Shown: positions 7,235-17,386 of the stretch, piece after piece
Position numbering within the stretch: the stretch's first letter is position 1
Layout: each line of letters begins with the position of its first letter
DNA from: Thauera terpenica 58Eu
GTDB taxonomy: Bacteria; Pseudomonadota; Gammaproteobacteria; Burkholderiales; Rhodocyclaceae
Direction: 5' to 3'
NCBI RefSeq assembly: GCF_000443165.1
Contig: NZ_ATJV01000035.1
Span: 1 to 64,000, forward strand
Length of the DNA: 64,000 bases
The notes under the pieces: generated by a model
What the model was told of the DNA's origin: nothing
The model's input: only the letters and a program-made list of their open reading frames with translations
The model's database searches: none
Translations under genes and position numbers: made by a program

Positions 7235-8689
7235 ATGAGCACCGAATTTCTCATCAACTTCACCCCGCAGGAAACGCGGGTCGCAATCGTCGAACAAGGC
7301 GTGGTGCAAGAGCTCCATATCGAGCGCACCGCCTGCCGCGGCAACGTCGGCAACGTCTATCTGGGCAAGGTGGTGCGCGTGCTCCCCGGCATGCAGTCGG
7401 CATTCATCGATGTCGGCCTCGAGCGCACCGCCTTCCTTCATGTCGCCGACATCTGGAGCGAACGCCAGAACGGCGAAGCACCACGCCCCATCGAACGCAT
7501 CCTGAGCGAGGGCCAGAGCCTGATGGTGCAGGTGCTCAAGGACCCGATCGGCACCAAGGGCGCACGCCTGTCCACGCAGATCAGCCTGGCCGGCCGCCTG
7601 CTCGTGTACCTGCCGCAGGAAAAACACATCGGCATCTCGCAGCGCATCGAAAACGAGGCCGAGCGCGATGCCTTGCGCGCACGCCTGAGCGCCCTGGTGC
7701 CGGCGGACGAGCCCGGCGGTTTCATCGTGCGCACAATGGCCGAATCGGCCTCCGACGCCGAGCTCAGCGCCGACATCGCCTACCTGCGCAAGCTCTGGGG
7801 CGAGATCGGCAGCACCAGGAACAGCGCGCTCCCACCCCTGCTGCTGCACGAGGACCTGAGCCTGGGCCAGCGCGCGCTGCGCGATCTGGCCAACGAGGAG
7901 ACCACCCGCATCCGCGTCGACTCACGGGAGAACTTCCAGAAGCTGAGCGCGTTCGCAGCGGAATACACGCCCCAGGTGTTGCCCTTGCTCGACCACTACA
8001 GCGGCGAGCGCCCGCTGTTCGAGCTCTACAACATCGAAGAGGAGATCCAGAAAGCGCTCGCCCGCCGCGTGGACCTGAAGTCCGGCGGCTACCTCATCAT
8101 CGACCAGACCGAGGCCATGACCACGGTCGACGTGAACACCGGTGGTTTCGTCGGCGCGCGCAACTTCGACGACACCATCTTCAAGACCAACCTCGAGGCC
8201 TCGCAGGCCATCGCCCGCCAGCTGCGGCTGCGCAACCTGGGCGGCATCATCATCGTCGACTTCATCGACATGGAAAACGTCGAACACCGCGACATGGTGC
8301 TCGATGAGTTCCGCAAGGCGCTGGCGCGCGACCACACCAAGATGAGCATCACCAACTTCACCGCGCTCGGCCTGGTGGAGATGACGCGCAAGCGCACGCG
8401 CGAATCGCTCGCACACCTGTTGTGCGAGCCCTGCCCCACCTGCGGCGGCCGCGGCGAGGTCAGGACTGCACGCACCGTGGCTTACGAAATCCTGCGCGAG
8501 CTGCTGCGCGAGGCGCGTCAGTTCAACGCCAAGGAATTCCGCGTGCTCGCCGCCCCTGACGTGATCGATCTGTTTCTCGACGAAGAAAGCCAGTCGCTGG
8601 CGCTGCTCTCGGACTTCATCGTCAAGAAGATCTCGCTCCATGCCGAGGCCAGCTACACCCAGGAACAATACGACATCGTGCTGCTGTGA
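7235..8689 (+). CDS. rng: ribonuclease G
   Basis: 484 aa from the ATG at 7235 (MSTEFLINFTPQETRVAIVE); an in-frame TTG 15 bases upstream is unlikely. RNase G matures the 5' end of 16S rRNA and degrades selected mRNAs. Visible parts: an N-terminal RNase-H-like/S1 region, the catalytic metal region IDQTEAMTTVDVNTGGFVG near residues 290-308, and the zinc-link CEPCPTCGGRG near residue 400. There is no long C-terminal tail, so this is RNase G rather than RNase E. It follows maf as in many proteobacteria. Confidence 0.94.
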   Translation: MSTEFLINFTPQETRVAIVEQGVVQELHIERTACRGNVGNVYLGKVVRVLPGMQSAFIDVGLERTAFLHVADIWSERQNGEAPRPIERILSEGQSLMVQVLKDPIGTKGARLSTQISLAGRLLVYLPQEKHIGISQRIENEAERDALRARLSALVPADEPGGFIVRTMAESASDAELSADIAYLRKLWGEIGSTRNSALPPLLLHEDLSLGQRALRDLANEETTRIRVDSRENFQKLSAFAAEYTPQVLPLLDHYSGERPLFELYNIEEEIQKALARRVDLKSGGYLIIDQTEAMTTVDVNTGGFVGARNFDDTIFKTNLEASQAIARQLRLRNLGGIIIVDFIDMENVEHRDMVLDEFRKALARDHTKMSITNFTALGLVEMTRKRTRESLAHLLCEPCPTCGGRGEVRTARTVAYEILRELLREARQFNAKEFRVLAAPDVIDLFLDEESQSLALLSDFIVKKISLHAEASYTQEQYDIVLL

Positions 8690-8734
8690 ACCCTGCCGCG
8701 GACCACTCCGCCCACCCTCGCACGCACACCGACG

Positions 8735-9679
8735 ATGAGCCCCCCATTGCCACTTGAGCCCAGCCCCGCGCGCTACCCCAGCGTCTTCATGCGCTACCTT
8801 GCCGCCACCCGACCCGCCTTCCTGTCGGTGACGCTGGTGGCCTGCGTGCTCGGCCTGGCCACGGCTTACCGCACCGGCCTCGCGCTGGATGCAGTGACAG
8901 CCTTGGTGACGGTGCTGTTCGCCCTGCTCGCCCATGCCGGCGTGAACGTCATCAACGACTATCACGACGGCCTGAGCGGCGCCGATGCGCTCAACACCGA
9001 GCGCCTTTTTCCCTTTACCGGCGGCAGCCGCTTCATCCAGAACGGTGTGCTCACGCTGCGCCAGACCGCCCGCTTCGGCTACGGCCTGCTCGCGCTGGTG
9101 ATTGCGGCCGGGTTGTGGCTGAGCTGGCACACCGGGCCCGGCCTGCTCGCCATTGGCGCCGGTGGCCTGCTCGCGGGCTGGGCGTATTCGGCACCGCCGC
9201 TGCGCCTGATGAGCCGCGGCCTGGGCGAACTGGCCATCGCCGCGGGCTGGTTGCTGGTGGTGGTGGGCAGCGACTACGTGCAGCGCGGCAGCTTCGACGC
9301 CCTGCCTTTCATTGCCGGCCTGTCCTATGCCCTGCTGGTGGCCAATCTGCTGTTCATCAACCAGTTCCCCGACCATGCCGGCGATGCCGCAGCGGGCAAG
9401 CGCACCCTGGTCGTGCTGCTCGGACCCCAGACCGCGAAATGGGCTTATCTGCTGATCGCCATCGTGGCCTATGGCTGGCTGCTGGGCATGGTGGGCAAGG
9501 ACACCCTGCCGCAGAAGAGCGCAGCCGCGGCGATGACTCTGGTGCTGTCCTTCACCGCCGCACGCGACCTGCTCGAATACGCCTCACAACCCGCCGCGCT
9601 CGAGCCCGCGATCAAGCGCACCATCCTCGCCGCCAACCTGCACGGCATGGTGCTCGCTGGCGCGCTCATGTTCGGCTGA
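8735..9679 (+). CDS. UbiA/MenA-family prenyltransferase
   Basis: 314 aa integral membrane protein with eight or nine hydrophobic helices. Both aspartate-rich prenyl-diphosphate sites are present: NVINDYHDGLSGAD near residue 73 and DHAGDAAAGKRTL near residue 212. The GDxxxGKRTL form is typical of the MenA (1,4-dihydroxy-2-naphthoate polyprenyltransferase) branch. No men genes are nearby and Rhodocyclales mainly use ubiquinone, so the aromatic acceptor is uncertain. It starts 45 bases after rng and may be in the same transcript. Confidence 0.82.
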   Translation: MSPPLPLEPSPARYPSVFMRYLAATRPAFLSVTLVACVLGLATAYRTGLALDAVTALVTVLFALLAHAGVNVINDYHDGLSGADALNTERLFPFTGGSRFIQNGVLTLRQTARFGYGLLALVIAAGLWLSWHTGPGLLAIGAGGLLAGWAYSAPPLRLMSRGLGELAIAAGWLLVVVGSDYVQRGSFDALPFIAGLSYALLVANLLFINQFPDHAGDAAAGKRTLVVLLGPQTAKWAYLLIAIVAYGWLLGMVGKDTLPQKSAAAAMTLVLSFTAARDLLEYASQPAALEPAIKRTILAANLHGMVLAGALMFG

Positions 9680-9762
9680 GAAGTGCGGGGAATCGCCCGC
9701 ATCGGGTCGTTCGTGAGTCGTCACTGTGGCTGGTGCGCGGCCGTGCTTGAGCTGACGACGAA

Positions 9763-10029
9763 TCAGCGATAGAGCTCGCGCCGGTTGCCGATCTGCACGA
9801 CCAGCACGCGCATCACCCCCTCCTGAATGTCACAGACCACCCGGTAGTCGCCAACCCGATAACGCCACAGCCCACCCAAGGGACCGGTCAAGGCCTTCCC
9901 CGCGCTCCGGGGATCACCGCTGCCGGCAACGCGCCCATCCAGGTAGTCGAGAATGCGACGCGCGACCGGCTTGTCGAGCCCACGTAATTGCTTGAGCGCG
10001 GTGTCGGTGTAATCAATCTTCCAGGCCAA
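9763..10029 (-). CDS. RelE/ParE-superfamily toxin
   Basis: 88 aa. The sequence MAWKIDYTDTALKQLRGLDK, then RVGDYRVVCDIQ and VVQIGNRRELYR, is a standard RelE fold. RelE toxins cleave mRNA in the ribosomal A-site. Its start lies inside the 3' end of the antitoxin gene (17-base overlap), the usual type II arrangement. Whether it is RelE-like or ParE-like in action cannot be decided from sequence. Confidence 0.88.
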   Translation of the reverse strand: MAWKIDYTDTALKQLRGLDKPVARRILDYLDGRVAGSGDPRSAGKALTGPLGGLWRYRVGDYRVVCDIQEGVMRVLVVQIGNRRELYR

Positions 10030-10240
10030 GTTCCACCCTCACGTCGGCGGCGGAATGGACCGGCTCCTGCCCCTTGCGCATGCGCTCCAGCACCTCGGCA
10101 GCGAGGTAGTAATCCTCCATGTCCGCGATGCCTTGTTCGATGATTTCACGAAGGTAATACGCCTTGCTGCGGCCGGTGCTGGATGCGAGGAAGTCGAGTC
10201 GGCGCTCGATATCAGCGTCTAATCGAATGGATGTGGGCAT
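10013..10240 (-). CDS. Ribbon-helix-helix antitoxin (RelB-like)
   Basis: 75 aa from the ATG at 10240, preceded by AAGGAG at a 5-base spacing. The N-terminus MPTSIRLDADIERRLDFLAS is a ribbon-helix-helix DNA-binding domain. The C-terminal part (EDYYLAAEVLERMRKGQEPV) would wrap the toxin. It precedes the toxin gene. The near-palindrome at 10253-10268, just upstream of the ribosome-binding site, is the likely operator for autorepression. Confidence 0.88.
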   Translation of the reverse strand: MPTSIRLDADIERRLDFLASSTGRSKAYYLREIIEQGIADMEDYYLAAEVLERMRKGQEPVHSAADVRVELGLED

Positions 10241-10252
10241 GACAACTCCTTG

Positions 10253-10268
10253 TGAATACATGTAGTCA
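10253..10268. promoter_or_regulatory. Candidate operator of the toxin-antitoxin operon
   Basis: TGAATACA/TGTAGTCA is an 8+8 bp inverted repeat with one mismatched pair, centred on ACATGT. It lies 12 bp upstream of the antitoxin start codon. RHH antitoxins usually bind such short palindromes in their own promoter; binding is inferred. Confidence 0.5.
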
Positions 10269-10387
10269 TCAGGCCATTAGAGCACGGCATGGAACCAAGG
10301 TCCACGGCAACGAGAGCTTCGATCGCAAGTTACCAAGGCCTATGCGCCCTCTTCTCGACACGAGCGATCGAGTCTCTACACGCCGCG

Positions 10388-11101
10388 CTATACCCCGAGA
10401 TAACGCGTCCACAGCCCGCGCTGCGCATCGAGCTCGGCCGAGCTGCCCTGCCAGGCGATGCGGCCACGCTCGAGGATGAGGTTGCGGTCGGCCAGCGGCA
10501 GCAGCTTGTCGACATACTTGTCGACCACCAGGGTGGTCTGCCCCTGCGCCTTGAGGAGCGCCAGGCAACGCCAGATCTCGGCGCGGATCACCGGCGCCAG
10601 ACCCTCGCTGGCCTCATCCAGGATCAATAGCCGCGGGTTGGTCGACAGCGCGCGCGCGATGGCCAGCATCTGCTGCTCGCCACCCGACAACTGCCCGCCC
10701 ATGTGCCCGGCGCGCTCGGCCAGACGGGGAAAGAGCGCATACAGTCGCTCCAGCGTCCACGGCGCGGCGGCGCTGTTGCGCGTGGCGGCAAAGGCGATGA
10801 GGTGTTCGCGCACGCTGAGGTTGGGAAAGCACTGCCTGCCCTCGGGCACGATGGCGGCGCCAAGGCGGGCAATGAGGTCGGCGCGTGCGCGGTGGATGGG
10901 CTGGCCGGCAAAATGAATCTCGCCACGCTGTGCACGCAGACCGCCGACCAAGGTCTTGATCAGCGTGCTCTTGCCCATGCCGTTGCGCCCCAGAAGGGCG
11001 ACGACCTCACCGGCATGGATGTCGAAGTCGAGCCCGAACAGCACCTGACTGGCACCGTAGCCCGCCTCCAGCCCGCGACAACGCAGCAGGGGGGTACTCA
11101 T
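10388..11101 (-). CDS. livF: Liv-type ABC transporter ATPase LivF (system 1)
   Basis: 237 aa. It is one of two ATPases of a HAAT-family importer for branched-chain amino acids or related carboxylates. Walker A is GRNGMGKST near residue 38, the signature is LSGGEQQ, and Walker B is LLILDEASEGLAP. The H-loop region reads TTLVVDKYVDK rather than the usual LVEQN, a variant seen in some LivF proteins. Its ATG overlaps the stop of livG by 4 bases. It is the last gene of the five-gene minus-strand operon. Confidence 0.9.
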   Translation of the reverse strand: MSTPLLRCRGLEAGYGASQVLFGLDFDIHAGEVVALLGRNGMGKSTLIKTLVGGLRAQRGEIHFAGQPIHRARADLIARLGAAIVPEGRQCFPNLSVREHLIAFAATRNSAAAPWTLERLYALFPRLAERAGHMGGQLSGGEQQMLAIARALSTNPRLLILDEASEGLAPVIRAEIWRCLALLKAQGQTTLVVDKYVDKLLPLADRNLILERGRIAWQGSSAELDAQRGLWTRYLGV

Positions 11102-11844
11102 GCGGCCTCCGTGCCCAGGTAGACCGCCTGCACCTCGGGATGCGCCTTTACATGTGCGGCGTCGCCCGAAGTCAGCACCCGCCCATACACCAGGACCGAA
11201 ATGCGGTCGGCAAGCTGGAACACCGCGTCCATGTCGTGCTCGATGAGCAAGATGGCGGTGTCGCCGCGCAGGCGCTCGATCAGGCCCAGCATCTGCAGCG
11301 AGTCTTCCGGCCCCATGCCCGCCATCGGCTCGTCGAGCAGCAGCAGCCTGGGCCTGGAAGCCAGCGCCAGTGCCACGTCGAGCTGCTTCTGCACGCCGTG
11401 GGGCAAGGTGCCGGCGGGGCGCTCGAGCACCGCGGTGAGGCCAAGCTGGGCTGCCAGCTCCAGCGCGCGCGCCATCAGCTCGCGTTCGCTGTCACGTCGG
11501 CGCAGACAGCGAAAACTGGAGCCGGCCTGGGCCTGCACCGCGAGCAGCAGGTTGTCGCGCACCGAGTCATTGCGGAACACGCTGGTGATCTGAAAGCAGC
11601 GCCCAAGGCCGGCGCGCGCGCGCTGGTGGGGCGCAAGCGTACTCAGATCGGTGCCGTCGAGCAGCACCCGCCCCGCATCGGCTGGCAACAACCCGGAGAT
11701 CAGATTCACCAGGGTGGATTTGCCCGCGCCATTGGGGCCGATCAGGGCGTGGATCTCGCCCGCCTCCACCGTCAGGCTGACATGATCGGTCGCCAGCAGG
11801 CCACCAAAGCGCTTCACCAGGCCATCGGCCACGAACAGGCTCAT
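11098..11844 (-). CDS. livG: Liv-type ABC transporter ATPase LivG (system 1)
   Basis: 248 aa from the ATG at 11844, inside the end of livM (4-base overlap); the open frame upstream is only the shadow of livM. Walker A is GPNGAGKST near residue 35, the signature is the variant LPHGVQKQLDVALAL, and Walker B is LLLLDEPMAGM. It pairs with LivF to drive the LivHM permease. Confidence 0.9.
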   Translation of the reverse strand: MSLFVADGLVKRFGGLLATDHVSLTVEAGEIHALIGPNGAGKSTLVNLISGLLPADAGRVLLDGTDLSTLAPHQRARAGLGRCFQITSVFRNDSVRDNLLLAVQAQAGSSFRCLRRRDSERELMARALELAAQLGLTAVLERPAGTLPHGVQKQLDVALALASRPRLLLLDEPMAGMGPEDSLQMLGLIERLRGDTAILLIEHDMDAVFQLADRISVLVYGRVLTSGDAAHVKAHPEVQAVYLGTEAA

Positions 11845-12899
11845 GCCTCGGCGCTCCCTGCCCGCTCCTGCGCTGCGCCGTCCACTTCCCCCGCCACGTC
11901 CGCGCCCTGCCCACCCACGTCGGCTTGAGCGCGCGATCCAAACAGCCCCGCCAGGCCCTGCTGTGCATGGAACACGATGAGCAGCAGCAACAGACCCAGC
12001 GGCCAGTGCCAGTAGTCGGTGTACATCTTCAGCGCTTCTTCCAGCGTCAGCCACAGCGCCACGCCCAGTGCCGCGCCCCAGCGCCGGCCGGCGCCGCCCA
12101 GCATCACCATCACCAGCAGCAGCGCGGACTGGGTCCAGTGCATCAGCCCCGGGCTGACGAAGGCGTTGTGACTGGCGAGCAAACCCCCGGCCAGACCAGC
12201 CACCGCACCCGCGGCGACGAAGCCGGCGAGCTTGAGCCGATACACCGGATAGCCGAGCGCCACCATGCGCGTCTCGTTGTCGCGAATGCCGCGCAAGGCA
12301 TGGCCGTAGCGCGCATGCGCGACGCGGCTGAAGACGGCGAACACCAGCGCCGCGAGCGCGAGCACCACCCAGTAGAACAACTGTGGATGCGCGGTATCGA
12401 AGCCCGCACCCAGCGTCAGCGGGGTGTACAGACCATAGCCGTCATCGCCGCCATAGGTGCGCAGCGACACCGCGAGGTAGTACAGCATCTGCGCGAAGGC
12501 GAGCGTGATCATGATGAAATACACCCCACGCGTACGCAGCGACACCGCCCCGATGAGGGCCGCAAACACACCACCGCCGACCAGGGCACAACCCCAGGCC
12601 AGCCACGCCGAAGCGACGCCGGCCTCGACCAGCGCCACCACGGTGTAGGCGCCGACACCGATGAAGCCGGCATGCCCCAGCGCCGCCATGCCGCCGTAGC
12701 CGAGGATGAAGTTCAGGCTGGCGGCGGCGATGGCGACGATCATCACGCGGCGCATGAAACCCACGTAATACTCGACGCCGAACAGGGGCGCCAATAACGG
12801 GAACAGCGCCAGCACGGCCAGCACCAGCCACGGCAGGCGGCGCAACACACCCGCATGGCGCGCGGCAAACGAAGGGCGGGAGACGAAGCTTGGCGTCAT
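11841..12899 (-). CDS. livM: Liv-type ABC transporter permease LivM (system 1)
   Basis: 352 aa from the ATG at 12899; the upstream open frame runs through the REP-like element and is not credible coding. About nine to ten hydrophobic segments, with the family motif LNFILGYGGMAALGHAGFIGVGAY near residues 58-81. The C-terminus has an Ala/Glu/Asp-rich tail. Between livM and livH is a 97-bp gap holding a REP-like element. Confidence 0.9.
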   Translation of the reverse strand: MTPSFVSRPSFAARHAGVLRRLPWLVLAVLALFPLLAPLFGVEYYVGFMRRVMIVAIAAASLNFILGYGGMAALGHAGFIGVGAYTVVALVEAGVASAWLAWGCALVGGGVFAALIGAVSLRTRGVYFIMITLAFAQMLYYLAVSLRTYGGDDGYGLYTPLTLGAGFDTAHPQLFYWVVLALAALVFAVFSRVAHARYGHALRGIRDNETRMVALGYPVYRLKLAGFVAAGAVAGLAGGLLASHNAFVSPGLMHWTQSALLLVMVMLGGAGRRWGAALGVALWLTLEEALKMYTDYWHWPLGLLLLLIVFHAQQGLAGLFGSRAQADVGGQGADVAGEVDGAAQERAGSAEA

Positions 12900-12960
12900 G
12901 GGGTCAGTGTCATGGGGTAGGCCGCGTCCTCTGGCGCCGGCACGGGCGGTGAACTGTTTT

Positions 12961-12984
12961 TGTAGGAGCGGCGCAAGCCGCGAG
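12961..12984. repeat. REP-like palindromic element between livH and livM
   Basis: tgtaggagcggcgcaagccg followed by cgag contains the stem gcggc-gcaa-gccgc after a tgtaggagcg head. This layout matches the dispersed REP family found in Pseudomonas, Xanthomonas and several betaproteobacteria. A partial match (tgtaggagcgc, minus strand) lies at the extreme left edge of the window, inside polA. Only this one full copy is seen. Confidence 0.7.
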
Positions 12985-12996
12985 CCTTTGTCATGC

Positions 12997-13917
12997 TCAG
13001 GCACGAGCGGGAAACAGCCCCGCCGGCTTCAAAGCAAGCACCGCCGCCATCAGCACATACATGGCGATGCCGGCCAGCGCCGGCCCCAACTCCGCCGCCA
13101 GCGCAGGCGGCAGCACCGCACGCAAGGCCGGAGGCAGGAAGGCGCGCCCCGCGGTGTCGACCAGCCCCACCAGCAGCGCGGCGACGAAAGCACCACGGAT
13201 CGAGCCGATGCCGCCGATGACGATGACCACCAGGGCGGGGATCAGGATCGCCTCGCCCATGCCGATCTGCACCGCGCTGATCGGCGCCATCATCGCCCCC
13301 GCCAAAGCTGCCAGCGCCGCGCCGAGGGCGAACACGAAGGCGAACACCGCGCCCACGCGCACCCCCATGAACTCCGCCATCTGCCGGTTCGAGGCCCCGG
13401 CGCGCACCAGCATGCCGATGCGCGTGCCATGCACCAGCGCATACAGCCCCAGCGCCACCAGCAGCCCGGCCGCGATCAGCAGCAGGCGATACGCCGGATA
13501 GGGCAGACCGGGGAAGACCTCGATCGGCCCTGCCAGCGCTGCGGGGGTCGATGCCAGCAGCGGCGCCACACCCCAGATCGCCTTCACCGCGTCGTCGGCG
13601 ATGAGGATGATGCCGAAGGTGGCCAGCACCTGCACGAGATGGTCACGGCGGTAGAGGTGGCGGATGATCAGGGCCTCGAGCACCACCGCGACCACTACCG
13701 TCAGCAACACGGCAAGCAGCACCGCGCCAGCGAAGGAGCCACTGCTCTCGTGCACCCGCGCCGCGATGTAGGCGCCGGCCATGTAGAGCGAACCATGGGC
13801 AAGGTTCATGGTGTCCATGATGCCGAACACCAGGGTCAGGCCAGCGGCGATGAGGAAGAGCATGAGGCCGTAGCCCAGGCCGTTGAGCACCTGCTCGAAA
13901 ACGAAGATGAAATCCAT
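12997..13917 (-). CDS. livH: Liv-type ABC transporter permease LivH (system 1)
   Basis: 306 aa with eight or so hydrophobic helices. It starts MDFIFVFEQVLNGLGYGLML and has the family stretch TLVFGIMDTMNLAHGSLYMAGAY (residues 28-50). It forms the membrane channel with LivM. It lies 24 bases downstream of the substrate-binding protein gene. Confidence 0.9.
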   Translation of the reverse strand: MDFIFVFEQVLNGLGYGLMLFLIAAGLTLVFGIMDTMNLAHGSLYMAGAYIAARVHESSGSFAGAVLLAVLLTVVVAVVLEALIIRHLYRRDHLVQVLATFGIILIADDAVKAIWGVAPLLASTPAALAGPIEVFPGLPYPAYRLLLIAAGLLVALGLYALVHGTRIGMLVRAGASNRQMAEFMGVRVGAVFAFVFALGAALAALAGAMMAPISAVQIGMGEAILIPALVVIVIGGIGSIRGAFVAALLVGLVDTAGRAFLPPALRAVLPPALAAELGPALAGIAMYVLMAAVLALKPAGLFPARA

Positions 13918-13941
13918 CAGGGCTGAGTTCGCATCGCCCGC

Positions 13942-15102
13942 TTACCTCTTGCAGGCACCGACGTAGGCGTCCTGATGCTGCTCCAGGGTGGTGCCGATGA
14001 GCTTATTGGTGAGGCGGCCTTGAGCATCCTTGCCGACTTCACGCAGGTAGTAGTTCTGCACCGGGAAGTTGTTGACGCCGTACTTGAAGTCGCCGCGCAC
14101 CGATTTGAAGCTCGGCTTCCTGAGCGCCTGCAGCAGCGCTTCGCGGTCTTCGACCTTGCCCGCCACATCGCGCACCGCGGCGTCCATCGCCATCAATGAA
14201 TCGTAGGCCATGGCCGCGTACACCGAGGGATAGCGCCCGTCGTACTTGTTGCGAAAGGCCGCGACAAATTCGACATTGGCGGGAATGTCCAGGTCGTGCG
14301 TCCAGTGCGCGGTGTTGAGCACGCCCAGCATCGGCTCGCCCACGGCCTGGATGACGTCCTCGTCGGCCGAGAAACCCGGCGCGATCAGCGGAATGTCCTT
14401 CAAGCCACCACCGACGAACTGCTTGACGAAGTTGATGCCCATGCCGCCGGGCAGGAAGAAGAACACCGCGTCCGGCTGTGCGCTGCGGATCTGTGCGATC
14501 TCGGCGGCGTAGTCGGTCTGGCCCAGACGGGTGTAGATCTCGTCCTTCACCGCACCGCTGTACAGGCGCTTGAAGCCGTTGAGGTGGTCCTTGCCCGCCG
14601 GGTAGTTGGGGGCGATGAGGACGACATTGCGGTAGCCCTTCTCGTTTGCGACCTTGCCCGCGGCCTCGTCATAGGTGTCGTTCTGATACTGCGCAAAAAA
14701 CCACGGGCTGCACTTCTCGCCCGCATACGCGCTCGGCCCGGGGTTGCTCGACAGATAGGGCACCTTGGCGGCGAACAAGGCCGGGCCCACCGCCAGCGCG
14801 GCGTTGGAGCCGATCGGGCCGGTGAAGAAAGTGATCTTCTCACGCTGCAGATAGCGCGCAACGAGCTGGTTGGCCTGCTCCGGGCTGCCGCCGAAGTCGG
14901 TCTTGAGAAACTCCGCGGGCTGGCCCCCGAGCTTGCCGCCGAGCTTGTCGATGGCGAGATCGAAGCCGTCGCGCGCTTCCGCTCCGAGCGCCGAGAAGGG
15001 GCCGGAAATGTCCAGTGCGATGCCTACCTTGATGTCTTCGGCATGGGCAGCGAGCGCGCTACCAAGGACCAGTGCCAGCGCCACCTTCTTCATCTGCAGC
15101 AT
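13942..15102 (-). CDS. Liv-type substrate-binding protein (system 1)
   Basis: 386 aa periplasmic binding protein with a signal peptide (KKVALALVLGSALAAHA, cut before EDIKVGIALDISGPFS). The Peripla_BP_6 fold is clear from the GPFSALGAEARDGFDLAI start and the PGPSAYAGEKCSPWFF middle region. It is the first gene of the operon, so it is probably the most expressed. The substrate is unknown: the family covers branched-chain amino acids, amides, urea and aromatic acids, and nothing nearby decides. An internal ATG three codons in (MKKVAL) is an equally possible start. Confidence 0.87.
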   Translation of the reverse strand: MLQMKKVALALVLGSALAAHAEDIKVGIALDISGPFSALGAEARDGFDLAIDKLGGKLGGQPAEFLKTDFGGSPEQANQLVARYLQREKITFFTGPIGSNAALAVGPALFAAKVPYLSSNPGPSAYAGEKCSPWFFAQYQNDTYDEAAGKVANEKGYRNVVLIAPNYPAGKDHLNGFKRLYSGAVKDEIYTRLGQTDYAAEIAQIRSAQPDAVFFFLPGGMGINFVKQFVGGGLKDIPLIAPGFSADEDVIQAVGEPMLGVLNTAHWTHDLDIPANVEFVAAFRNKYDGRYPSVYAAMAYDSLMAMDAAVRDVAGKVEDREALLQALRKPSFKSVRGDFKYGVNNFPVQNYYLREVGKDAQGRLTNKLIGTTLEQHQDAYVGACKR

Positions 15103-15355
15103 TCAGTGTCTCCTCGATTCATATCGTTGTGAGTGCAGGTCAGGAACACGGCGTGCAGCCCCGCTCCCTGCCGGATCTGCGGGATTTTAGCCCGATAAGC
15201 GCAGGCTACGCGCCCCGCCTGTCCACGGCCTTGGGCCTCTTGCGCCCATGAGCGCGCGGCCAACCGCTCGAACTGTATGAATTTTCACTGACTGGAGGCC
15301 GGAAGCCCTGCCCGCTGCTGCTAGACTTGCGCACACCGTCTCCTGCTTTCACCTC

Positions 15356-15955
15356 ATGATCGGACGCATCACCGGCATCCTGCTGGAAAAGAACCCACCG
15401 CAAATCCTCGTCGACGTGCACGGCGTCGGCTACGAGATCGACGTGCCGATGAGCACCTTCTACAACCTGCCCGCCACCGGGGGCGCGCTCAGCCTGCACA
15501 CCCACCACGTCGTGCGCGAGGACGGGCACTTCCTGTTCGGCTTCACCACCGTGGAGGAACGCAGCGTCTTCCGCCAGTTGCTGAAGGTGTCGGGCATAGG
15601 CGCACGCATGGCGCTGGCGGTGCTGTCGGGGCTGTCGGTGAATGACCTCGCGCAGGCGGTGGCGCTGCAGGAGGCAGGCCGCCTGGTGAAGATCCCCGGC
15701 ATCGGCAAGAAGACCGCCGAACGCCTGCTGCTGGAGCTGCGCGACAAACTGGGCAAGGCCTTGCCCAGCATTGAGGGCGCGCGCCTGGCGCTCGCCGCCG
15801 GTGGCACACCGGACGCGAAGAGCGACATCCTCAATGCCTTGCTGGCGCTGGGCTACAACGAACGCGAGGCGCTGGGCGCGATGAAGGGTCTCGCCGAGGA
15901 CATCGGCGTCTCTGACGGCATCCGCCAGGCGCTGAAGCTGCTCTCCAAGGGCTAA
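15356..15955 (+). CDS. ruvA: Holliday junction branch-migration protein RuvA
   Basis: 199 aa. RuvA tetramers bind Holliday junctions and load the RuvB motor. It begins [20 protein letters not shown] (OB domain), then has two helix-hairpin-helix motifs ([15 protein letters not shown] and [16 protein letters not shown]) and the RuvB-binding C-terminal domain ([17 protein letters not shown]). It is 9 bases upstream of ruvB. ruvC is not here but at 37004. Confidence 0.96.
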   Translation: MIGRITGILLEKNPPQILVDVHGVGYEIDVPMSTFYNLPATGGALSLHTHHVVREDGHFLFGFTTVEERSVFRQLLKVSGIGARMALAVLSGLSVNDLAQAVALQEAGRLVKIPGIGKKTAERLLLELRDKLGKALPSIEGARLALAAGGTPDAKSDILNALLALGYNEREALGAMKGLAEDIGVSDGIRQALKLLSKG

Positions 15956-15964
15956 ACTGGCACC

Positions 15965-17020
<1,056 letters not shown>

Positions 17021-17032
17021 GGGCGGCCGCGC

Positions 17033-17386
17033 ATGCGCTCCTTGCAGATGGTGATGTTCATGCTGTGCGTGCTCGGTGGGCTGTTCCTGCTTGTGCAGGG
17101 GCCGGTTTTCTTCATGCCCGCCCGCACCGACCCGGCCATCGGCCTGCACTTCGACACCCTCGCCTCGCGCCTGCTGGGCGCAGGCCTGCTCGCGCTGGCC
17201 GCAGTGGGCGGGCAGTATCTGCGCGCCATGTATTACAGCGAACGAGGTCCGCTGCCGAACGCGGCGGCCCAGCGCATCTACTTTGCGTGCCTGATCCTGG
17301 CGTTGCTGCTGATCGGTGGCGCGATGTGGCGCGCACAGCCAGGCGCAAACCCCGACTACCGCCCGCCCTCAAGCGCGAGGCATTAG
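17033..17386 (+). CDS. Small integral membrane protein, function unknown
   Basis: 117 aa starting MRSLQMVMFMLCVLGGLFLLV, 12 bases after ruvB. It has three hydrophobic segments, roughly residues 3-26, 46-66 and 87-104. I do not recognise a family. Its stop codon overlaps the stop codon of the convergent regulator gene (17383-17386). The small gap to ruvB suggests cotranscription, but no link to recombination is implied. Confidence 0.62.
   Translation: MRSLQMVMFMLCVLGGLFLLVQGPVFFMPARTDPAIGLHFDTLASRLLGAGLLALAAVGGQYLRAMYYSERGPLPNAAAQRIYFACLILALLLIGGAMWRAQPGANPDYRPPSSARH

Noticed and set aside
7168-8307. 379-codon frame overlapping rng
   Set aside because: Out of frame with rng, Arg/Pro-rich, starts inside the intercistronic hairpin.
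10252-10630. Short plus-strand frames between the antitoxin and livF
   Set aside because: They overlap livF antisense or the TA promoter and have no ribosome-binding site or family pattern.
11844-12054. 70-codon N-terminal extension of LivG
   Set aside because: It is the livM gene read in another frame; the ATG at 11844 gives the normal family start.
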